53,001 nt of DNA from Salsuginibacillus halophilus. Its GTDB lineage: Bacteria > Bacillota > Bacilli > Bacillales > Marinococcaceae. Positions 42,695-52,608 of this stretch are shown one piece after another (within the stretch, counting starts at the first letter, position 1; each line of letters opens with the position of its first letter). The stretch is from the NCBI RefSeq assembly GCF_003014715.1, contig NZ_PYAV01000016.1, positions 1 through 53,001 on the forward strand. The letters are read 5' to 3'. Under the pieces are notes generated by a model. It did not search any database. It saw nothing but the letters and a program-made list of their open reading frames with translations, and was not told the origin of the DNA. Made by a program: the position numbers and the translations under genes.

Positions 42695-43801
42695 ATGAGT
42701 GAATTAAAAGAAACCCCGTTGTTCGGGCAGCATCAGCGTGACGGTGCGAAGATGGTTGATTTTGGCGGCTGGCATATGCCGGTGTCGTATGCAGGCATTA
42801 AAGAAGAGCACCGGGCGGTACGAGAAGAAGCCGGCTTGTTCGATGTCTCGCATATGGGTGAGGCGATTGTTGAAGGAAAGGATGCAGAAGCGCTCTTGCA
42901 GCGTGTGATGACAAATGACATCTCCAAACTTGCGCCGGAAAAAGCCCAATACAATTTAATGTGCACAGAAACCGGCGGCACCGTTGATGATCTGCTCGTG
43001 TATCAGCTTGCAGAGAACCGTTATTTTCTCGTCTTAAACGCTGCAAATACCGATAAAGATGTCGCCTGGATTCAGCGTCACATCCAAAGTGATGAAGACG
43101 TAGAAGTAAACGATGTTTCAAGTTCGTATGCACTCATTGCGCTGCAGGGGCCAAAAGCTGAAGCCATATTAAATGATTTAACCTCCTTTGATGTACGTGA
43201 GATTAAATTTTTCCGCTTTAAAGAAAATGTGGACTTAGCCGGGGTGCCGGCCCTCGTTTCGCGTACCGGTTATACCGGGGAAGACGGTTTTGAAATTTAT
43301 TGTCCGGCAGAAGAAGCTGAAGCTTTATGGGAAGCGCTTTTAAGTTACGGTGAGCCCCTTGGTCTGCAGCGGGCAGGCCTCGGGGCGAGGGATACGCTCC
43401 GTTTTGAAGCAAGGCTCCCGCTGTATGGACAGGAAATTACAGCCAACATCTCACCACTTGAAGCAGGGCTTGGTTTTGCGGTGAAAGTGAAAAAAGAAAC
43501 ACCTTTTACTGGTCAAAAAGCACTCGCTGTGGAAAAAGAAGCTGGACCGGCGCGGCGGCTTGTCGGTATTGAAATGCTCGACCGGGGCATCCCGCGTTAC
43601 GGTTACGACGTCTATGACAGTGAAGGAAACCACGTCGGCACAGTGACATCCGGTACCCAGTCGCCCACCCTTGAAAAAAATCTCGGTCTTGCACTTGTAG
43701 ATACCTCGGTTGCAGAGAAAGGGACATCGCTCTACGTGCAAGTGCGTAAACGCCGGCTTGAAGCGGTCGTGACAGAAACGCCATTTTATAAACGAAGCTA
43801 G
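42695..43801 (+). CDS. gcvT: Glycine cleavage system T protein (aminomethyltransferase)
   Basis: A 368-residue enzyme that moves the methylene group from lipoylated H protein to tetrahydrofolate. Blocks: VDFGGWHMPVSYAGI, LFDVSHMGEA, GYTGEDGFEIY, LGARDTLRFEARLPLYGQE and VTSGTQSPTLEKNLGLALV. The ATG at 42695 follows GGAAGGA. It is the first gene under glycine control. Confidence 0.96.
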   Translation: MSELKETPLFGQHQRDGAKMVDFGGWHMPVSYAGIKEEHRAVREEAGLFDVSHMGEAIVEGKDAEALLQRVMTNDISKLAPEKAQYNLMCTETGGTVDDLLVYQLAENRYFLVLNAANTDKDVAWIQRHIQSDEDVEVNDVSSSYALIALQGPKAEAILNDLTSFDVREIKFFRFKENVDLAGVPALVSRTGYTGEDGFEIYCPAEEAEALWEALLSYGEPLGLQRAGLGARDTLRFEARLPLYGQEITANISPLEAGLGFAVKVKKETPFTGQKALAVEKEAGPARRLVGIEMLDRGIPRYGYDVYDSEGNHVGTVTSGTQSPTLEKNLGLALVDTSVAEKGTSLYVQVRKRRLEAVVTETPFYKRS

Positions 43802-43819
43802 TGAAAGGTGCGGATCCAT

Positions 43820-45169
43820 ATGTATCGTTATTTACCGATGACTGATCAAGACCAACGTGACATGCTTGAAACTGTTGGAGCAGCGTCAATTGAGGATTTA
43901 TTTCACGATGTGCCAGAAGACGTACGCTTAAAGCGGCCGCTTGACCTTCCGAAGGCTTTAACAGAACCGGAGTTAAAGCGTACGTTTATGCAGCTTGCAA
44001 AACAAAATGTCACAACGAGTGAACAACCTTCGTTTTTAGGCGCAGGCGTCTATGATCACTACATCCCGAGTGTTGTGAACCACGTGATTTCTCGTTCTGA
44101 GTTTTATACCGCCTACACCCCTTATCAGCCGGAAATGTCGCAAGGGGAGCTGCAGGCCATTTTTGAGTTTCAATCAATGATTGCAGAGCTAACCGGGATG
44201 GAACTTGCCAATTCTTCCATGTACGACGGTCATACCGCACTCGCTGAAGCAGCTGTGATGGCAAGCACCCAGTCCAAAAAAGGAAAGCATAAAATTTATC
44301 TTTCTGAAACGGTTCACCCTGAAGCGCGCGATGTGCTCACAACCCACGTGAAAGGCCCGGGCTGTGAAGTTGAACAAGTGGCAGCGCGCGGCACAGTGAC
44401 AGACGTAGAAGCTTTAAGTGAGGCGTTAGATGAAGAAGCCGCATGTGTTGTTGTGCAGTATCCAAACTTTTTCGGCTCACTTGAAGATTTAAAAGCTTTG
44501 CGCCGCATTTGTGATGAACATGGAGCGATGCTCGTTGTAAAAAGCAACCCGGTCACACTCGGTGTACTCACACCACCGGGGCACTTTGGTGCAGATATTG
44601 TTGTCGGTGATACACAGCCGTTTGGGATTCCGGCGCAGTACGGCGGGCCGCATTGTGGTTACTTTGCAACGACGAAAAAGTTAATGCGCAAAGTGCCGGG
44701 CCGTTTAGTTGGTGAAACGGTGGATGAAGACGGCAAGCGCGGCTTCGTCTTGACGCTGCAGGCGCGGGAACAACATATCCGCCGCGATAAAGCAACGTCG
44801 AATATTTGCTCCAACCAAGCCCTGAATGCGCTCGCTTCTTCTGTCGCCATGACCGCTCTTGGAAAGCACGGGGTAAAAGAAATGGGTGAGCAGAGCCTGC
44901 AGAAAGCGCACTACGCTAAAAAAGCGCTTGAAGGCGCAGGTTTTACTTGTCAAAATAACGGCCCGCATTTTCATGAGTTTGTCGTGGAACTCGGCGTGCC
45001 GGCAGATGTCGTTGTAGATCGTCTCCGAGACCGCGGCATTATTGCCGGGTTTGACCTTGGCAGAGTGGATACCAACCGCCGTCAGCAAATGTTGATTTGT
45101 GTTACCGAACAGCGGACGAAAGCAGAGATTGATGAATTTACAGAAGCACTAGTGGAGGTGGCAAAATGA
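43820..45169 (+). CDS. gcvPA: Glycine dehydrogenase (decarboxylating) subunit 1
   Basis: A 449-residue alpha subunit of the P protein, which decarboxylates glycine with subunit 2. [15 protein letters not shown] at the N-terminus, [30 protein letters not shown] and [18 protein letters not shown] are typical. The subunit lacks the PLP lysine, as normal. ATG 43820 is chosen to match the family start; GTG 43808 is an alternative. It overlaps gcvPB by four bases. Confidence 0.95.
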   Translation: MYRYLPMTDQDQRDMLETVGAASIEDLFHDVPEDVRLKRPLDLPKALTEPELKRTFMQLAKQNVTTSEQPSFLGAGVYDHYIPSVVNHVISRSEFYTAYTPYQPEMSQGELQAIFEFQSMIAELTGMELANSSMYDGHTALAEAAVMASTQSKKGKHKIYLSETVHPEARDVLTTHVKGPGCEVEQVAARGTVTDVEALSEALDEEAACVVVQYPNFFGSLEDLKALRRICDEHGAMLVVKSNPVTLGVLTPPGHFGADIVVGDTQPFGIPAQYGGPHCGYFATTKKLMRKVPGRLVGETVDEDGKRGFVLTLQAREQHIRRDKATSNICSNQALNALASSVAMTALGKHGVKEMGEQSLQKAHYAKKALEGAGFTCQNNGPHFHEFVVELGVPADVVVDRLRDRGIIAGFDLGRVDTNRRQQMLICVTEQRTKAEIDEFTEALVEVAK

Positions 45170-46650
45170 GACAGCCGGAAATGTCCCTCATTTTTGAAGA
45201 AAGCGAGCCGGGTCGGCGCGGAGCGGTCCTTCCGGCGTTAGATGTTGACGAAGCACCGCTTGAGGAGCTTTTGCCGCAGGATATGATCCGCGAAGCGCCG
45301 CCTGAGCTTCCAGAAGTGTCTGAACTGCAGGTGATGCGCCATTATACAGAGCTTTCCACCCGCAACTACGGAGTTGACTCCGGGTTTTATCCGCTCGGTT
45401 CGTGCACGATGAAATACAACCCGAAAATTAATGAAGATGTTGCCCGGCTTGATGGTTTCACAAACATTCACCCGTATCAGCCGGAAGCAGATGTGCAAGG
45501 CGCTATGCAGCTGATGTATGAGCTTGAAGCTTCGCTTGCTGAAATTACCGGGATGGACCATGTCACTTTGCAGTCTGCTGCAGGAGCGCAAGGGGAGTGG
45601 ACCGGATTGATGCTCATCCGGGCGTATCATGAAGCGAACGGGGATACGCACCGGACGAAAGTTGTTGTACCGGATTCCGCTCACGGCACGAACCCGGCGT
45701 CCGCCGTTGTTGCCGGCTTTGATGCAGTGACGGTGAAAACGGATGAGCGCGGCCTTGTAGATTTAGATCATCTGCGTGAAGTGACCGGTGAAGATACAGC
45801 GGCGCTTATGTTGACGAATCCAAATACGCTCGGCTTGTTTGAAGAAGATATTGTGGAAATGGCAAACATTATTCACGAAGCAGGGGGTAAGCTGTATTAT
45901 GACGGTGCAAACTCCAACGCTATTCTCGGCTGGACACGGCCGGGAGATATGGGCTTTGACGTTGTGCATTTAAACTTGCATAAAACGTTTACCGGCCCGC
46001 ACGGCGGCGGTGGGCCGGGGAGCGGTCCCGTTGGTGTTAAAGCGGATTTAATGCCGTATTTACCGCATCCACTGCTTACGCATAATGGTGAGAAATATAC
46101 GTGGGACTATGACCGTCCAAAAGCGATCGGCCGGATTAAGCCGTTTTACGGCAACTTTGGGATTAACGTGCGCGCCTACAGTTACATCCGGACGATGGGT
46201 GCAGAAGGGTTAAAACAGGTGTCAGAAAATGCGGTGTTAAACGCGAACTATTTGCTTAAGCGGCTTGCGCCTTATTATGATGCGCCGTACAGCCAGTACT
46301 GTAAACACGAGTTTGTCATTTCCGGCCGCCGGCAGAAAAAGCTCGGCGTACGCACGCTTGATATTGCGAAGCGGCTGCTTGATTTTGGGTATCATCCACC
46401 GACCATTTATTTTCCGATCAATGTGGAAGAGTGCATGATGGTGGAGCCGACTGAAACGGAAGCAAAAGAGACGCTCGATGCGTTTGCTGAAGCAATGATT
46501 GCGATTGCCCGTGAAGCTGAAGAAGAGCCGGAAACGGTGCAGGAAGCGCCGCATCATACGCCGGTGGCGCGCCTGGATGAAACAACCGCCGCCCGGAAAC
46601 CAGTGCTCACATATCAAGCAAGCCTCGAAAAAGATACAGCCAAGTCTTAA
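45166..46650 (+). CDS. gcvPB: Glycine dehydrogenase (decarboxylating) subunit 2
   Basis: A 494-residue beta subunit with the PLP lysine in [16 protein letters not shown] (Lys273), plus [15 protein letters not shown] and [12 protein letters not shown]. With GcvPA it forms the active P protein. The last 40 residues are a low-complexity tail. Its terminator is duplicated around element 5. gcvH is not in the window. Confidence 0.96.
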   Translation: MRQPEMSLIFEESEPGRRGAVLPALDVDEAPLEELLPQDMIREAPPELPEVSELQVMRHYTELSTRNYGVDSGFYPLGSCTMKYNPKINEDVARLDGFTNIHPYQPEADVQGAMQLMYELEASLAEITGMDHVTLQSAAGAQGEWTGLMLIRAYHEANGDTHRTKVVVPDSAHGTNPASAVVAGFDAVTVKTDERGLVDLDHLREVTGEDTAALMLTNPNTLGLFEEDIVEMANIIHEAGGKLYYDGANSNAILGWTRPGDMGFDVVHLNLHKTFTGPHGGGGPGSGPVGVKADLMPYLPHPLLTHNGEKYTWDYDRPKAIGRIKPFYGNFGINVRAYSYIRTMGAEGLKQVSENAVLNANYLLKRLAPYYDAPYSQYCKHEFVISGRRQKKLGVRTLDIAKRLLDFGYHPPTIYFPINVEECMMVEPTETEAKETLDAFAEAMIAIAREAEEEPETVQEAPHHTPVARLDETTAARKPVLTYQASLEKDTAKS

Positions 46651-46761
46651 GCAGAAGCCGAGCGTGCTGTCTTTGCATGTAAAATACGCTTCTAGCGTAG
46701 TTGTCTGACATGACACTCACCGCAAAATGACGTCATGACCAGCTTAGCTTCACAAAAAAAG

Positions 46762-46788
46762 GCGGCCCCGATTCAATGACGGGGCCGC
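46762..46788 (+). terminator. Left copy of duplicated gcvPB/yqhL terminator hairpin
   Basis: GCGGCCCCG-ATTCAATGA-CGGGGCCGC with seven A before it and no T-run after. The right copy is at 47330-47356. Confidence 0.8.
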
Positions 46789-46794
46789 TTATCT

Positions 46795-47324
46795 TGTAGA
46801 CAAACTCTTGAAAAAGCGAAGGCTGACGTCGCTTTTCGGCGGACGTTTGCACCCGGAGGCACAAGTGCGACATCGGTTTGACCTGCGCTAACGCTTGAAC
46901 GCACCGTGTCTTCTTAGCCCCCGTCACGGCCTCAACTTCCTCGGCAGAACGTCACTGCCTGTGGGGTTTTCGGCTCGCGCTGTTCCTGGTGGCGTCGCCG
47001 ATGCTCGTCAGCCTTGCGTCATTTGCTGGTCATGAATTATAGAGATCTTTTTTGATCAAGCGATATTTACATGAATCAATTTCATCATGATGCTTCATGA
47101 ACGATTAAGCGAACCATATCCATTGGAAATGATTAACCTGTAAATTGACAAGTAACCGAACTAAAAGACGCGACTCCCAGAGGGTTAAGCCAAGCCCTCG
47201 GAAAAGCGTCTGTCTGAAAGTGAGGTTACGTTCATGATTCGGTTTTTGTCCTCTTCATGCGTAGCCCCTGAAGCTCGGAGCAGTAATCTGTGCGTGAATT
47301 TTAAGTTTTGTACATTGCAGACAG
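46795..47324 (-). mobile_element. Terminator-nested repeat element, copy 5 (about 530 bp, minus orientation)
   Basis: The left end TGTAGACAAACT (46795-46806) matches the right end of copies 1 and 4 in reverse complement. The right end (ATTGCAGACAGT region) matches the left end of copy 3 in reverse. The GC-rich half is well preserved (46830-47035); the palindrome half is shortened, having lost its inner TTGTTCG stem between the GACTCCCAGAGG and CCAAGCCCTCGG arms. No ORF. It fills the 710-bp gap between gcvPB and yqhL. Confidence 0.72.
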
Positions 47325-47329
47325 TTAAA

Positions 47330-47356
47330 GCGGCCCCGGTTCTATGACGGGGCCGC
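47330..47356 (-). terminator. Right copy of duplicated gcvPB/yqhL terminator hairpin
   Basis: GCGGCCCCG-GTTCTATGA-CGGGGCCGC; same stem as the left copy with loop changes. No clean T-run on the minus-strand side; the plus side has CTTCTCATTTTTT. Confidence 0.7.
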
Positions 47357-47360
47357 CTTC

Positions 47361-47750
47361 TCATTTTTTCTGTTTAATTTTACCGTCCCAGCGCTTGAAG
47401 CCTTTTTTCAAGTGGTTCAAGTCCTCGTGACCGTGCTTTTTCTTCAATAGTCTTGCTGCCTGGCGGCTGCGCGCGCCGGACTGGCAGTAAAGATAAACAG
47501 GCTGGTCGGTGCGGATTTCATTTAAACGCTGCTTCATCTGCGATAGCGGGATGTTTCTCGCTCCTAAGATGTGACCGCCGTTATATTCACGCGGCTCGCG
47601 CACGTCAATAATTTGAGCTTTCCGGTAGTTTTCACGGAACTCACTTGGTGTGAATTCAGTTAAATATTTCGGTGTAGCCAATCGGCGGTAAAGCATGAAA
47701 CCGATAAAACCGATCAACAGCCCCCAGAGAATGAGTGTAAAAATATCCAT
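47361..47750 (-). CDS. yqhL: YqhL, membrane-anchored rhodanese
   Basis: A 129-residue protein with an N-terminal membrane helix (about 5-20) and a single rhodanese domain whose active-site loop is YCQSGARS (Cys89). It should be a sulfurtransferase or persulfide-handling protein facing the cytosol. It lies between gcvPB and lipM, as in B. subtilis. Confidence 0.9.
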   Translation of the reverse strand: MDIFTLILWGLLIGFIGFMLYRRLATPKYLTEFTPSEFRENYRKAQIIDVREPREYNGGHILGARNIPLSQMKQRLNEIRTDQPVYLYCQSGARSRQAARLLKKKHGHEDLNHLKKGFKRWDGKIKQKK

Positions 47751-47906
47751 GTGGAGTGTCTCCCCCTTTGTACAAATTCGCTAAGTCCAATAGCTATTAT
47801 AAAAGGAAACGCCCGGGTGATGCAAAACAAATCCGTTCACTTTCTTTTTTTTTCGTCGTCTGCTAAACTTCTTTCTGCAGTCATTGCAGAAAGGAACGTG
47901 GAAGCT

Positions 47907-48743
47907 ATGACGAAAGAACAATGGTATTTTATTGATTCCGGAGCATGTTCACCGGCTTATAATATGGCACTTGATGAAATGTTGTTATCATGGCACAGCG
48001 AAGGGAGAATTCCGCCGGTTGTCAGGTTTTATGACTGGGACCCGGCCACGCTTTCCATCGGATATTTTCAAAAAGTAGATAAAGAAATTGATACAGAAGC
48101 CGTGTCTAAGCATAACCTTGGCTTTGTGCGCCGGCCGACAGGTGGACGGGGCGTGCTACACGACGATGAGTTAACGTATAGTGTGATTGTTAGTGAAGAA
48201 CATCCAGCGATGCCAGCAACGGTGACAGAAGCGTACCGTGTCATTTCTGAAGGAATTCTGCAAGGGTTTCGTGAGCTCGGATTTCAAGCAGAGTTTGCCG
48301 TGCCGCGTACAGAAGAAGAAAAAGAAGCTTTAAAAAATCCGCGTTCAGCCGTGTGCTTTGATGCACCAAGCTGGTATGAACTTGTCGTTGAAGGACGGAA
48401 AGTTGCCGGCAGTGCACAAACGCGGCAGCGAGGCGTCATTTTACAGCACGGCTCCATTATTCTTGATGTGGATGAAGAGCAGCTGTTTGATTTATTTAAA
48501 TACCCAAGTGAACGGGTGCGCCGCCGGATGCAGGATGCGTTTAAAACAAAAGCGGTCTCGCTTCGTGAGCTTGCCGGTCAAACCGTACCAATGAAAGATG
48601 TCCGCCCGGCATTTTACCACGGCTTTCAAAAAGGGCTTGATGTTGAGCTTGTGCCGTACGAATTAACGAAAGAACAAGAAGAAGAAGTCCAGGCCCTGGC
48701 TGCCTCGCGTTATGGCAGTGAAGCCTGGACGTACCGGCGGTAA
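47907..48743 (+). CDS. lipM: Octanoyltransferase LipM
   Basis: A 278-residue enzyme moving octanoyl from acyl carrier protein to GcvH in lipoate synthesis. It is the same length as B. subtilis LipM, with the acyl-enzyme cysteine at 150 ([13 protein letters not shown]) and [19 protein letters not shown]. The ATG at 47907 gives the family N-terminus; upstream in-frame codons have no ribosome binding site. Its link to the nearby gcv operon is functional. It ends two bases before the convergent dat gene, without a terminator. Confidence 0.95.
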   Translation: MTKEQWYFIDSGACSPAYNMALDEMLLSWHSEGRIPPVVRFYDWDPATLSIGYFQKVDKEIDTEAVSKHNLGFVRRPTGGRGVLHDDELTYSVIVSEEHPAMPATVTEAYRVISEGILQGFRELGFQAEFAVPRTEEEKEALKNPRSAVCFDAPSWYELVVEGRKVAGSAQTRQRGVILQHGSIILDVDEEQLFDLFKYPSERVRRRMQDAFKTKAVSLRELAGQTVPMKDVRPAFYHGFQKGLDVELVPYELTKEQEEEVQALAASRYGSEAWTYRR

Positions 48744-48745
48744 CA

Positions 48746-49597
48746 CTACTTGGCTCCGGTTTCATGCTCTACAGCGGCGTCAAAGGCCCGCTGGAGGGTG
48801 CGGGTGATTTCTCCTGCCGGAACATTTGCTGTGAGGTCACCTCTTAGTGTTGTAACCGGGGTCACTTCAAACGAAGTGTTCGTCATAAAAATTTCATCAC
48901 TCGCGGCAAGCTCCTCAAGGCTGAAAGCTTCCTCGCGGACAGGAATCCCGGCTTTTTCTGCTTCGTTGATCACATATTGACGGGTAATGCCGTTTAAAAT
49001 AAAATGATTGGCCGGATGGGTGAAGAGCGTTCCGTTCTGAACGATAAATACGTTGGAAGAAGCACCTTCGGTAACGGTGCCGTCGCGGTGCATTATCGCT
49101 TCTTGAGCACCGGCATCCTGGGCTTCTTTCTTCTTGAAAATATTGCCGAGCAGGTTAATCGTTTTAATATCACAGCGCAGCCAGCGGATATCATCAGCCA
49201 CCCAGGCGGTGATCCCTTCCTGCTGCAGTACGACCGGGACTTCTGCTTCCTGAGCAAAGCCTGTAACCACAGGGGTCAATTCTTGGCTGTAAACGTGGCT
49301 GCGTTCTTCAGCGCCGCGGGTGATCTGTACGTATATGTAGCCGTTCGTTAAATCGTTGGCATCGACGATCTCCTGCATGCGCTTGGCGAGTGTTTCTGCT
49401 TCGTAAGGCATAGGCATGTCCATTTCCTGCATGCTTCGCTTAAGTCGGTTTAAATGCGGGGTTAATGCAAAAATTTTGCCTTGATAAACGCGGACGACTT
49501 CATAAATGCCGTCACCGAAAAAATAGCCGCGATCATAAAGTGGCAACTGTACATCTTGTTCTGTCATAATACTTTCATGGAAAAGTACATAGCGCAT
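48746..49597 (-). CDS. dat: D-amino acid aminotransferase
   Basis: A 283-residue class IV PLP aminotransferase, the same length as the Bacillus sp. YM-1 enzyme. DRGYFFGDGIYEVVRVY, DDIRWLRCDIKTINLLGN (PLP Lys145) and HRDGTVTEGASSNVFIV are typical of D-alanine transaminase rather than BCAA aminotransferase. It makes D-glutamate from D-alanine and 2-oxoglutarate for peptidoglycan. AGGAGG precedes the ATG. Confidence 0.9.
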   Translation of the reverse strand: MRYVLFHESIMTEQDVQLPLYDRGYFFGDGIYEVVRVYQGKIFALTPHLNRLKRSMQEMDMPMPYEAETLAKRMQEIVDANDLTNGYIYVQITRGAEERSHVYSQELTPVVTGFAQEAEVPVVLQQEGITAWVADDIRWLRCDIKTINLLGNIFKKKEAQDAGAQEAIMHRDGTVTEGASSNVFIVQNGTLFTHPANHFILNGITRQYVINEAEKAGIPVREEAFSLEELAASDEIFMTNTSFEVTPVTTLRGDLTANVPAGEITRTLQRAFDAAVEHETGAK

Positions 49598-49731
49598 AAG
49601 ACAGCCTCCTTCATTTAGATATCTTTATGTTATAGGATGAACGGTGGTTTGTACACAAGAAAGCTCTGCAATAACCGCCAGAGGTGCGTTTTAGGTTTGT
49701 CAACAGGCAAACCGCTTATTTTTCGGTTTCA

Positions 49732-49747
49732 GGACAATATATAGTAG
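49732..49747 (+). promoter_or_regulatory. NrdR box 1 upstream of nrdJ
   Basis: GGACAATATATAGTAG matches the core of the NrdR consensus ACACWATATATWGTGT. It is paired with box 2, 33 bp downstream (three helical turns), as usual for this repressor of ribonucleotide reductase genes. Confidence 0.7.
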
Positions 49748-49764
49748 GGAATTGTGAAAACAAC

Positions 49765-49780
49765 ACACTATATATTGAAT
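49765..49780 (+). promoter_or_regulatory. NrdR box 2 upstream of nrdJ
   Basis: ACACTATATATTGAAT, a close NrdR-box match, in phase with box 1. The remaining leader to 49983 (about 200 bp) shows no cobalamin riboswitch that I can recognise. Confidence 0.7.
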
Positions 49781-49983
49781 TGTTTGAAGCTGTTGTGATA
49801 TGTTGAATGTAGAAGAAGTTGCTTTGATTTTGGTAAAAGATGAAGTATCATATCAATTGGATTTTTCAAATCACAAGTAGTTGAAAGACAGTGCAAGCCC
49901 GGACTTAAAAAGTTGTAGTCTGGCGTATTAAAAGCAGCCGGTACCGCCGGTTGCTGATGTTGATTTTCGAGGAGGTAAGCGTT

Positions 49984-52548
49984 ATGGCGACGGCAATGAC
50001 ACAAACAGCCATTAATGTTGAAAAGCTGAATGAAGATATTGCGAAGTTCCCCCAGGTACACCCGATCACACCGAATATGAACACGACCCAAAGCGGTGTT
50101 TCCCGGCTCGTGATGCTCGACCGTTACACGTTCAAAGACACAGAGAAAAAGACGCTCACTGAAGGAGATTTTGTTGTCTTAACGGTGAAAGACGACCCGA
50201 AGTTTCCGGCCCGTGGGTACGGCTTTATTACCGCGGTTGATGTTGATGAGAACCGGGCGGATATTCGCGTTGATGACGATTTTAAAGGTGTACTGACTGA
50301 CGAAACGGAAGCAGAAACCGGGATCGTCCGCCGTTCACTAGATGTTGTTGAAAAGCCGCTTGAGATTTACTATGAGCAGATCGCTAAGCGTAACGCTACA
50401 GGCCTTGCTTCGGTAGAGGCAACACCTGAACAGCGTGAAGAAGCGTTTCAACAGTTTTATAAACAGCTTGTTAACATGAACTTTGTCCCGGCCGGACGCG
50501 TATTGTACGGCGCAGGGGCAGAAACGGATGTAACGTATTTCAACTGTTACGTAATGCCATTTATGGAAGATTCTCGCGAAGGGATTTCTGAACACCGTAA
50601 GCAGGTGATGGAAATTATGAGCCGCGGTGGTGGTGTTGGGACAAATGGCAGCACCTTGCGTCCACGCAATGCACTTGCCCGCGGGGTGAACGGCAAATCT
50701 TCCGGCAGTGTTTCCTGGCTTGATGATATCGCTAAGCTTACCCACCTCGTTGAACAAGGCGGTTCACGCCGCGGTGCCCAGATGATTATGCTGGCTGACT
50801 GGCACCCAGATGTTTTAGAGTTTATTATTTCAAAAATGCAGAATCCTCGTATTCTCCGGTATTTACTTGAGCACATCGAGGATGAAGAAATTCAAGGCTT
50901 AATTCAAGAGAAACTGAAATTCACACCGCTCACAACGGTGGAAGAATCGATGTACATGAGCATTCTTAATTATAAAACAATGCCGGGCCGCGGCGGTTTT
51001 GATGACAAAGTCATTGAAGAAGCTGAAACGAAGCTGCGCGACGGCGGCACGTATGCGGTACACAACCCTGAATTTCTATCAGGTGCGAATATTTCTGTCT
51101 GTCTTACGAAAGAATTCATGGACGCTGTGGAAAACAATGAAGTTTATGAACTCCGTTTTCCGGATGTAGAAAACTACTCTTCAGAAGAAATGAAAGCTTA
51201 CAACGAGCGCTGGCAGGAAATTGGCGATGTTCGCGAATGGGCGGATGAAGGTTTCGGCGTAAAAACGTACCGCAGCATTCAAGCGACAGATTTATGGCAG
51301 TTAATCAATATCTGTGCCACATACTCTGCAGAGCCGGGCATCTTCTTTATCGACAACGCCAACGAACAAACGAATGCCCAGGCGTACGGCCAGAAAGTTG
51401 TAGCGACGAATCCGTGCGGAGAACAACCCCTGGCGCCGTACAGCGTATGTAACTTAGCTGCGGTTAATTTGGCACACATGGCTGACAAAGAAGCGAAGCA
51501 AGTCGACTTTGCGCAGTTGAAAGAAACTGTAGCAACCGGGGTTCGAATGCAGGATAACGTGATTGATGCCACCCCGTATTTCTTAGAAGAAAACACAAAG
51601 CAGGCGAAAGGCGAACGCCGGATCGGTCTTGGCGTCATGGGGCTGCATGACCTGCTCATTTACGCCCAGACAAAGTACGGTTCTGAAGAAGGAAACGCCT
51701 TAGTCGATGAAATTTTTGAAACGATTGCGACAACAGCGTACCGGACGAGTATTGAACTTGCGAAAGAAAAAGGGAGCTTTCCATTTCTCGTTGGTGAAAC
51801 AGAAGCAGAAACGAAGCAGCTGCGTGAAGCGTTTATCGCTACCGGCTACATGCAGAAAATGCCGCAGGACATTAAAGACGGCGTCCTTGCTTACGGCATC
51901 CGCAACTCACACTTGTTAACTGTTGCACCAACAGGAAGCACCGGTACAATGGTCGGGGTTTCCACAGGGCTTGAGCCGTATTTCTCCTTTAAATATTACC
52001 GCAGCGGCCGGCTCGGTAAGTTTATTGAAGTGAACGCAGATATTGTTCAGGAGTATTATGATGAACACCCTGAACAAGAAGGAGAACCGCTTCCTGATTG
52101 GTTTATTTCTGCGATGGATCTACCGCCGGAAGCACACGCGGATCTGCAGAATGTCATCCAGAAGTGGGTGGACAGCTCCTTGTCCAAAACGGTAAACGCA
52201 CCGAAAGGGTACACCGTGGAACAAGTACAAAATGTATATGAGCGCTTGTACCGCGGCGGTGCCAAAGGTGGCACAGTGTATGTTGATGGCAGCCGTGATG
52301 CTCAGGTGCTTACGCTGTCTGCTGAAGAGCCTGAACAAGAGCAGGGCTCGCTGCTACCGGAAGAGGAGCAGGAAGAAGAACAGAAAGTAGTCGTCGTTGA
52401 TACGATTCAAGACGTTCGTTCCACATCAGTTAATGTCGGCGGTGAAGTCGGGGACACATGCCCGGTATGCCGCTCAGGTCACATTGAAGATATCGGCGGA
52501 TGCAACACGTGCACAAGCTGCGGTGCGCAGCTGAAGTGCGGATTGTAA
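49984..52548 (+). CDS. nrdJ: Adenosylcobalamin-dependent ribonucleotide reductase (class II)
   Basis: An 854-residue NrdJ reducing ribonucleotides with a B12-generated radical, independent of oxygen. Active-site cysteines appear in FNCYVMPF (Cys188) and NPCGEQPLAPYSVCNLAAVN; the phosphate loop is APTGSTGTM. The C-terminus has an acidic linker and a zinc/redox motif (CPVCRSGHIEDIGGC, then CTSCGAQLKCGL). ATG 49984 lies behind AGGAGG. NrdR boxes upstream indicate repression when dNTPs are ample. It depends on cobalamin supply; no B12 genes are in the window. Confidence 0.94.
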   Translation: MATAMTQTAINVEKLNEDIAKFPQVHPITPNMNTTQSGVSRLVMLDRYTFKDTEKKTLTEGDFVVLTVKDDPKFPARGYGFITAVDVDENRADIRVDDDFKGVLTDETEAETGIVRRSLDVVEKPLEIYYEQIAKRNATGLASVEATPEQREEAFQQFYKQLVNMNFVPAGRVLYGAGAETDVTYFNCYVMPFMEDSREGISEHRKQVMEIMSRGGGVGTNGSTLRPRNALARGVNGKSSGSVSWLDDIAKLTHLVEQGGSRRGAQMIMLADWHPDVLEFIISKMQNPRILRYLLEHIEDEEIQGLIQEKLKFTPLTTVEESMYMSILNYKTMPGRGGFDDKVIEEAETKLRDGGTYAVHNPEFLSGANISVCLTKEFMDAVENNEVYELRFPDVENYSSEEMKAYNERWQEIGDVREWADEGFGVKTYRSIQATDLWQLINICATYSAEPGIFFIDNANEQTNAQAYGQKVVATNPCGEQPLAPYSVCNLAAVNLAHMADKEAKQVDFAQLKETVATGVRMQDNVIDATPYFLEENTKQAKGERRIGLGVMGLHDLLIYAQTKYGSEEGNALVDEIFETIATTAYRTSIELAKEKGSFPFLVGETEAETKQLREAFIATGYMQKMPQDIKDGVLAYGIRNSHLLTVAPTGSTGTMVGVSTGLEPYFSFKYYRSGRLGKFIEVNADIVQEYYDEHPEQEGEPLPDWFISAMDLPPEAHADLQNVIQKWVDSSLSKTVNAPKGYTVEQVQNVYERLYRGGAKGGTVYVDGSRDAQVLTLSAEEPEQEQGSLLPEEEQEEEQKVVVVDTIQDVRSTSVNVGGEVGDTCPVCRSGHIEDIGGCNTCTSCGAQLKCGL

Positions 52549-52557
52549 CGCCTGTAA

Positions 52558-52588
52558 GCCTCCGGAGATGATTCCGGAGGCTTTTTTT
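52558..52588 (+). terminator. Terminator of nrdJ
   Basis: GCCTCCGG-AGATGATT-CCGGAGGC followed by TTTTTTT. Confidence 0.88.
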
Positions 52589-52608
52589 GGTGTGCTGCCC
52601 AGCGCATT

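Noticed and set aside
4855-47324. Repeat elements as group IIC introns, which also insert beside terminators
   Set aside because: No domain V-like sequence or reverse transcriptase was seen, the elements have terminal inverted repeats, and the hairpin is duplicated on both sides, unlike intron insertion.
49621-49983. Cobalamin riboswitch upstream of nrdJ
   Set aside because: No B12-box-like core (GCCACTG type) was seen; NrdR boxes explain the regulation better.
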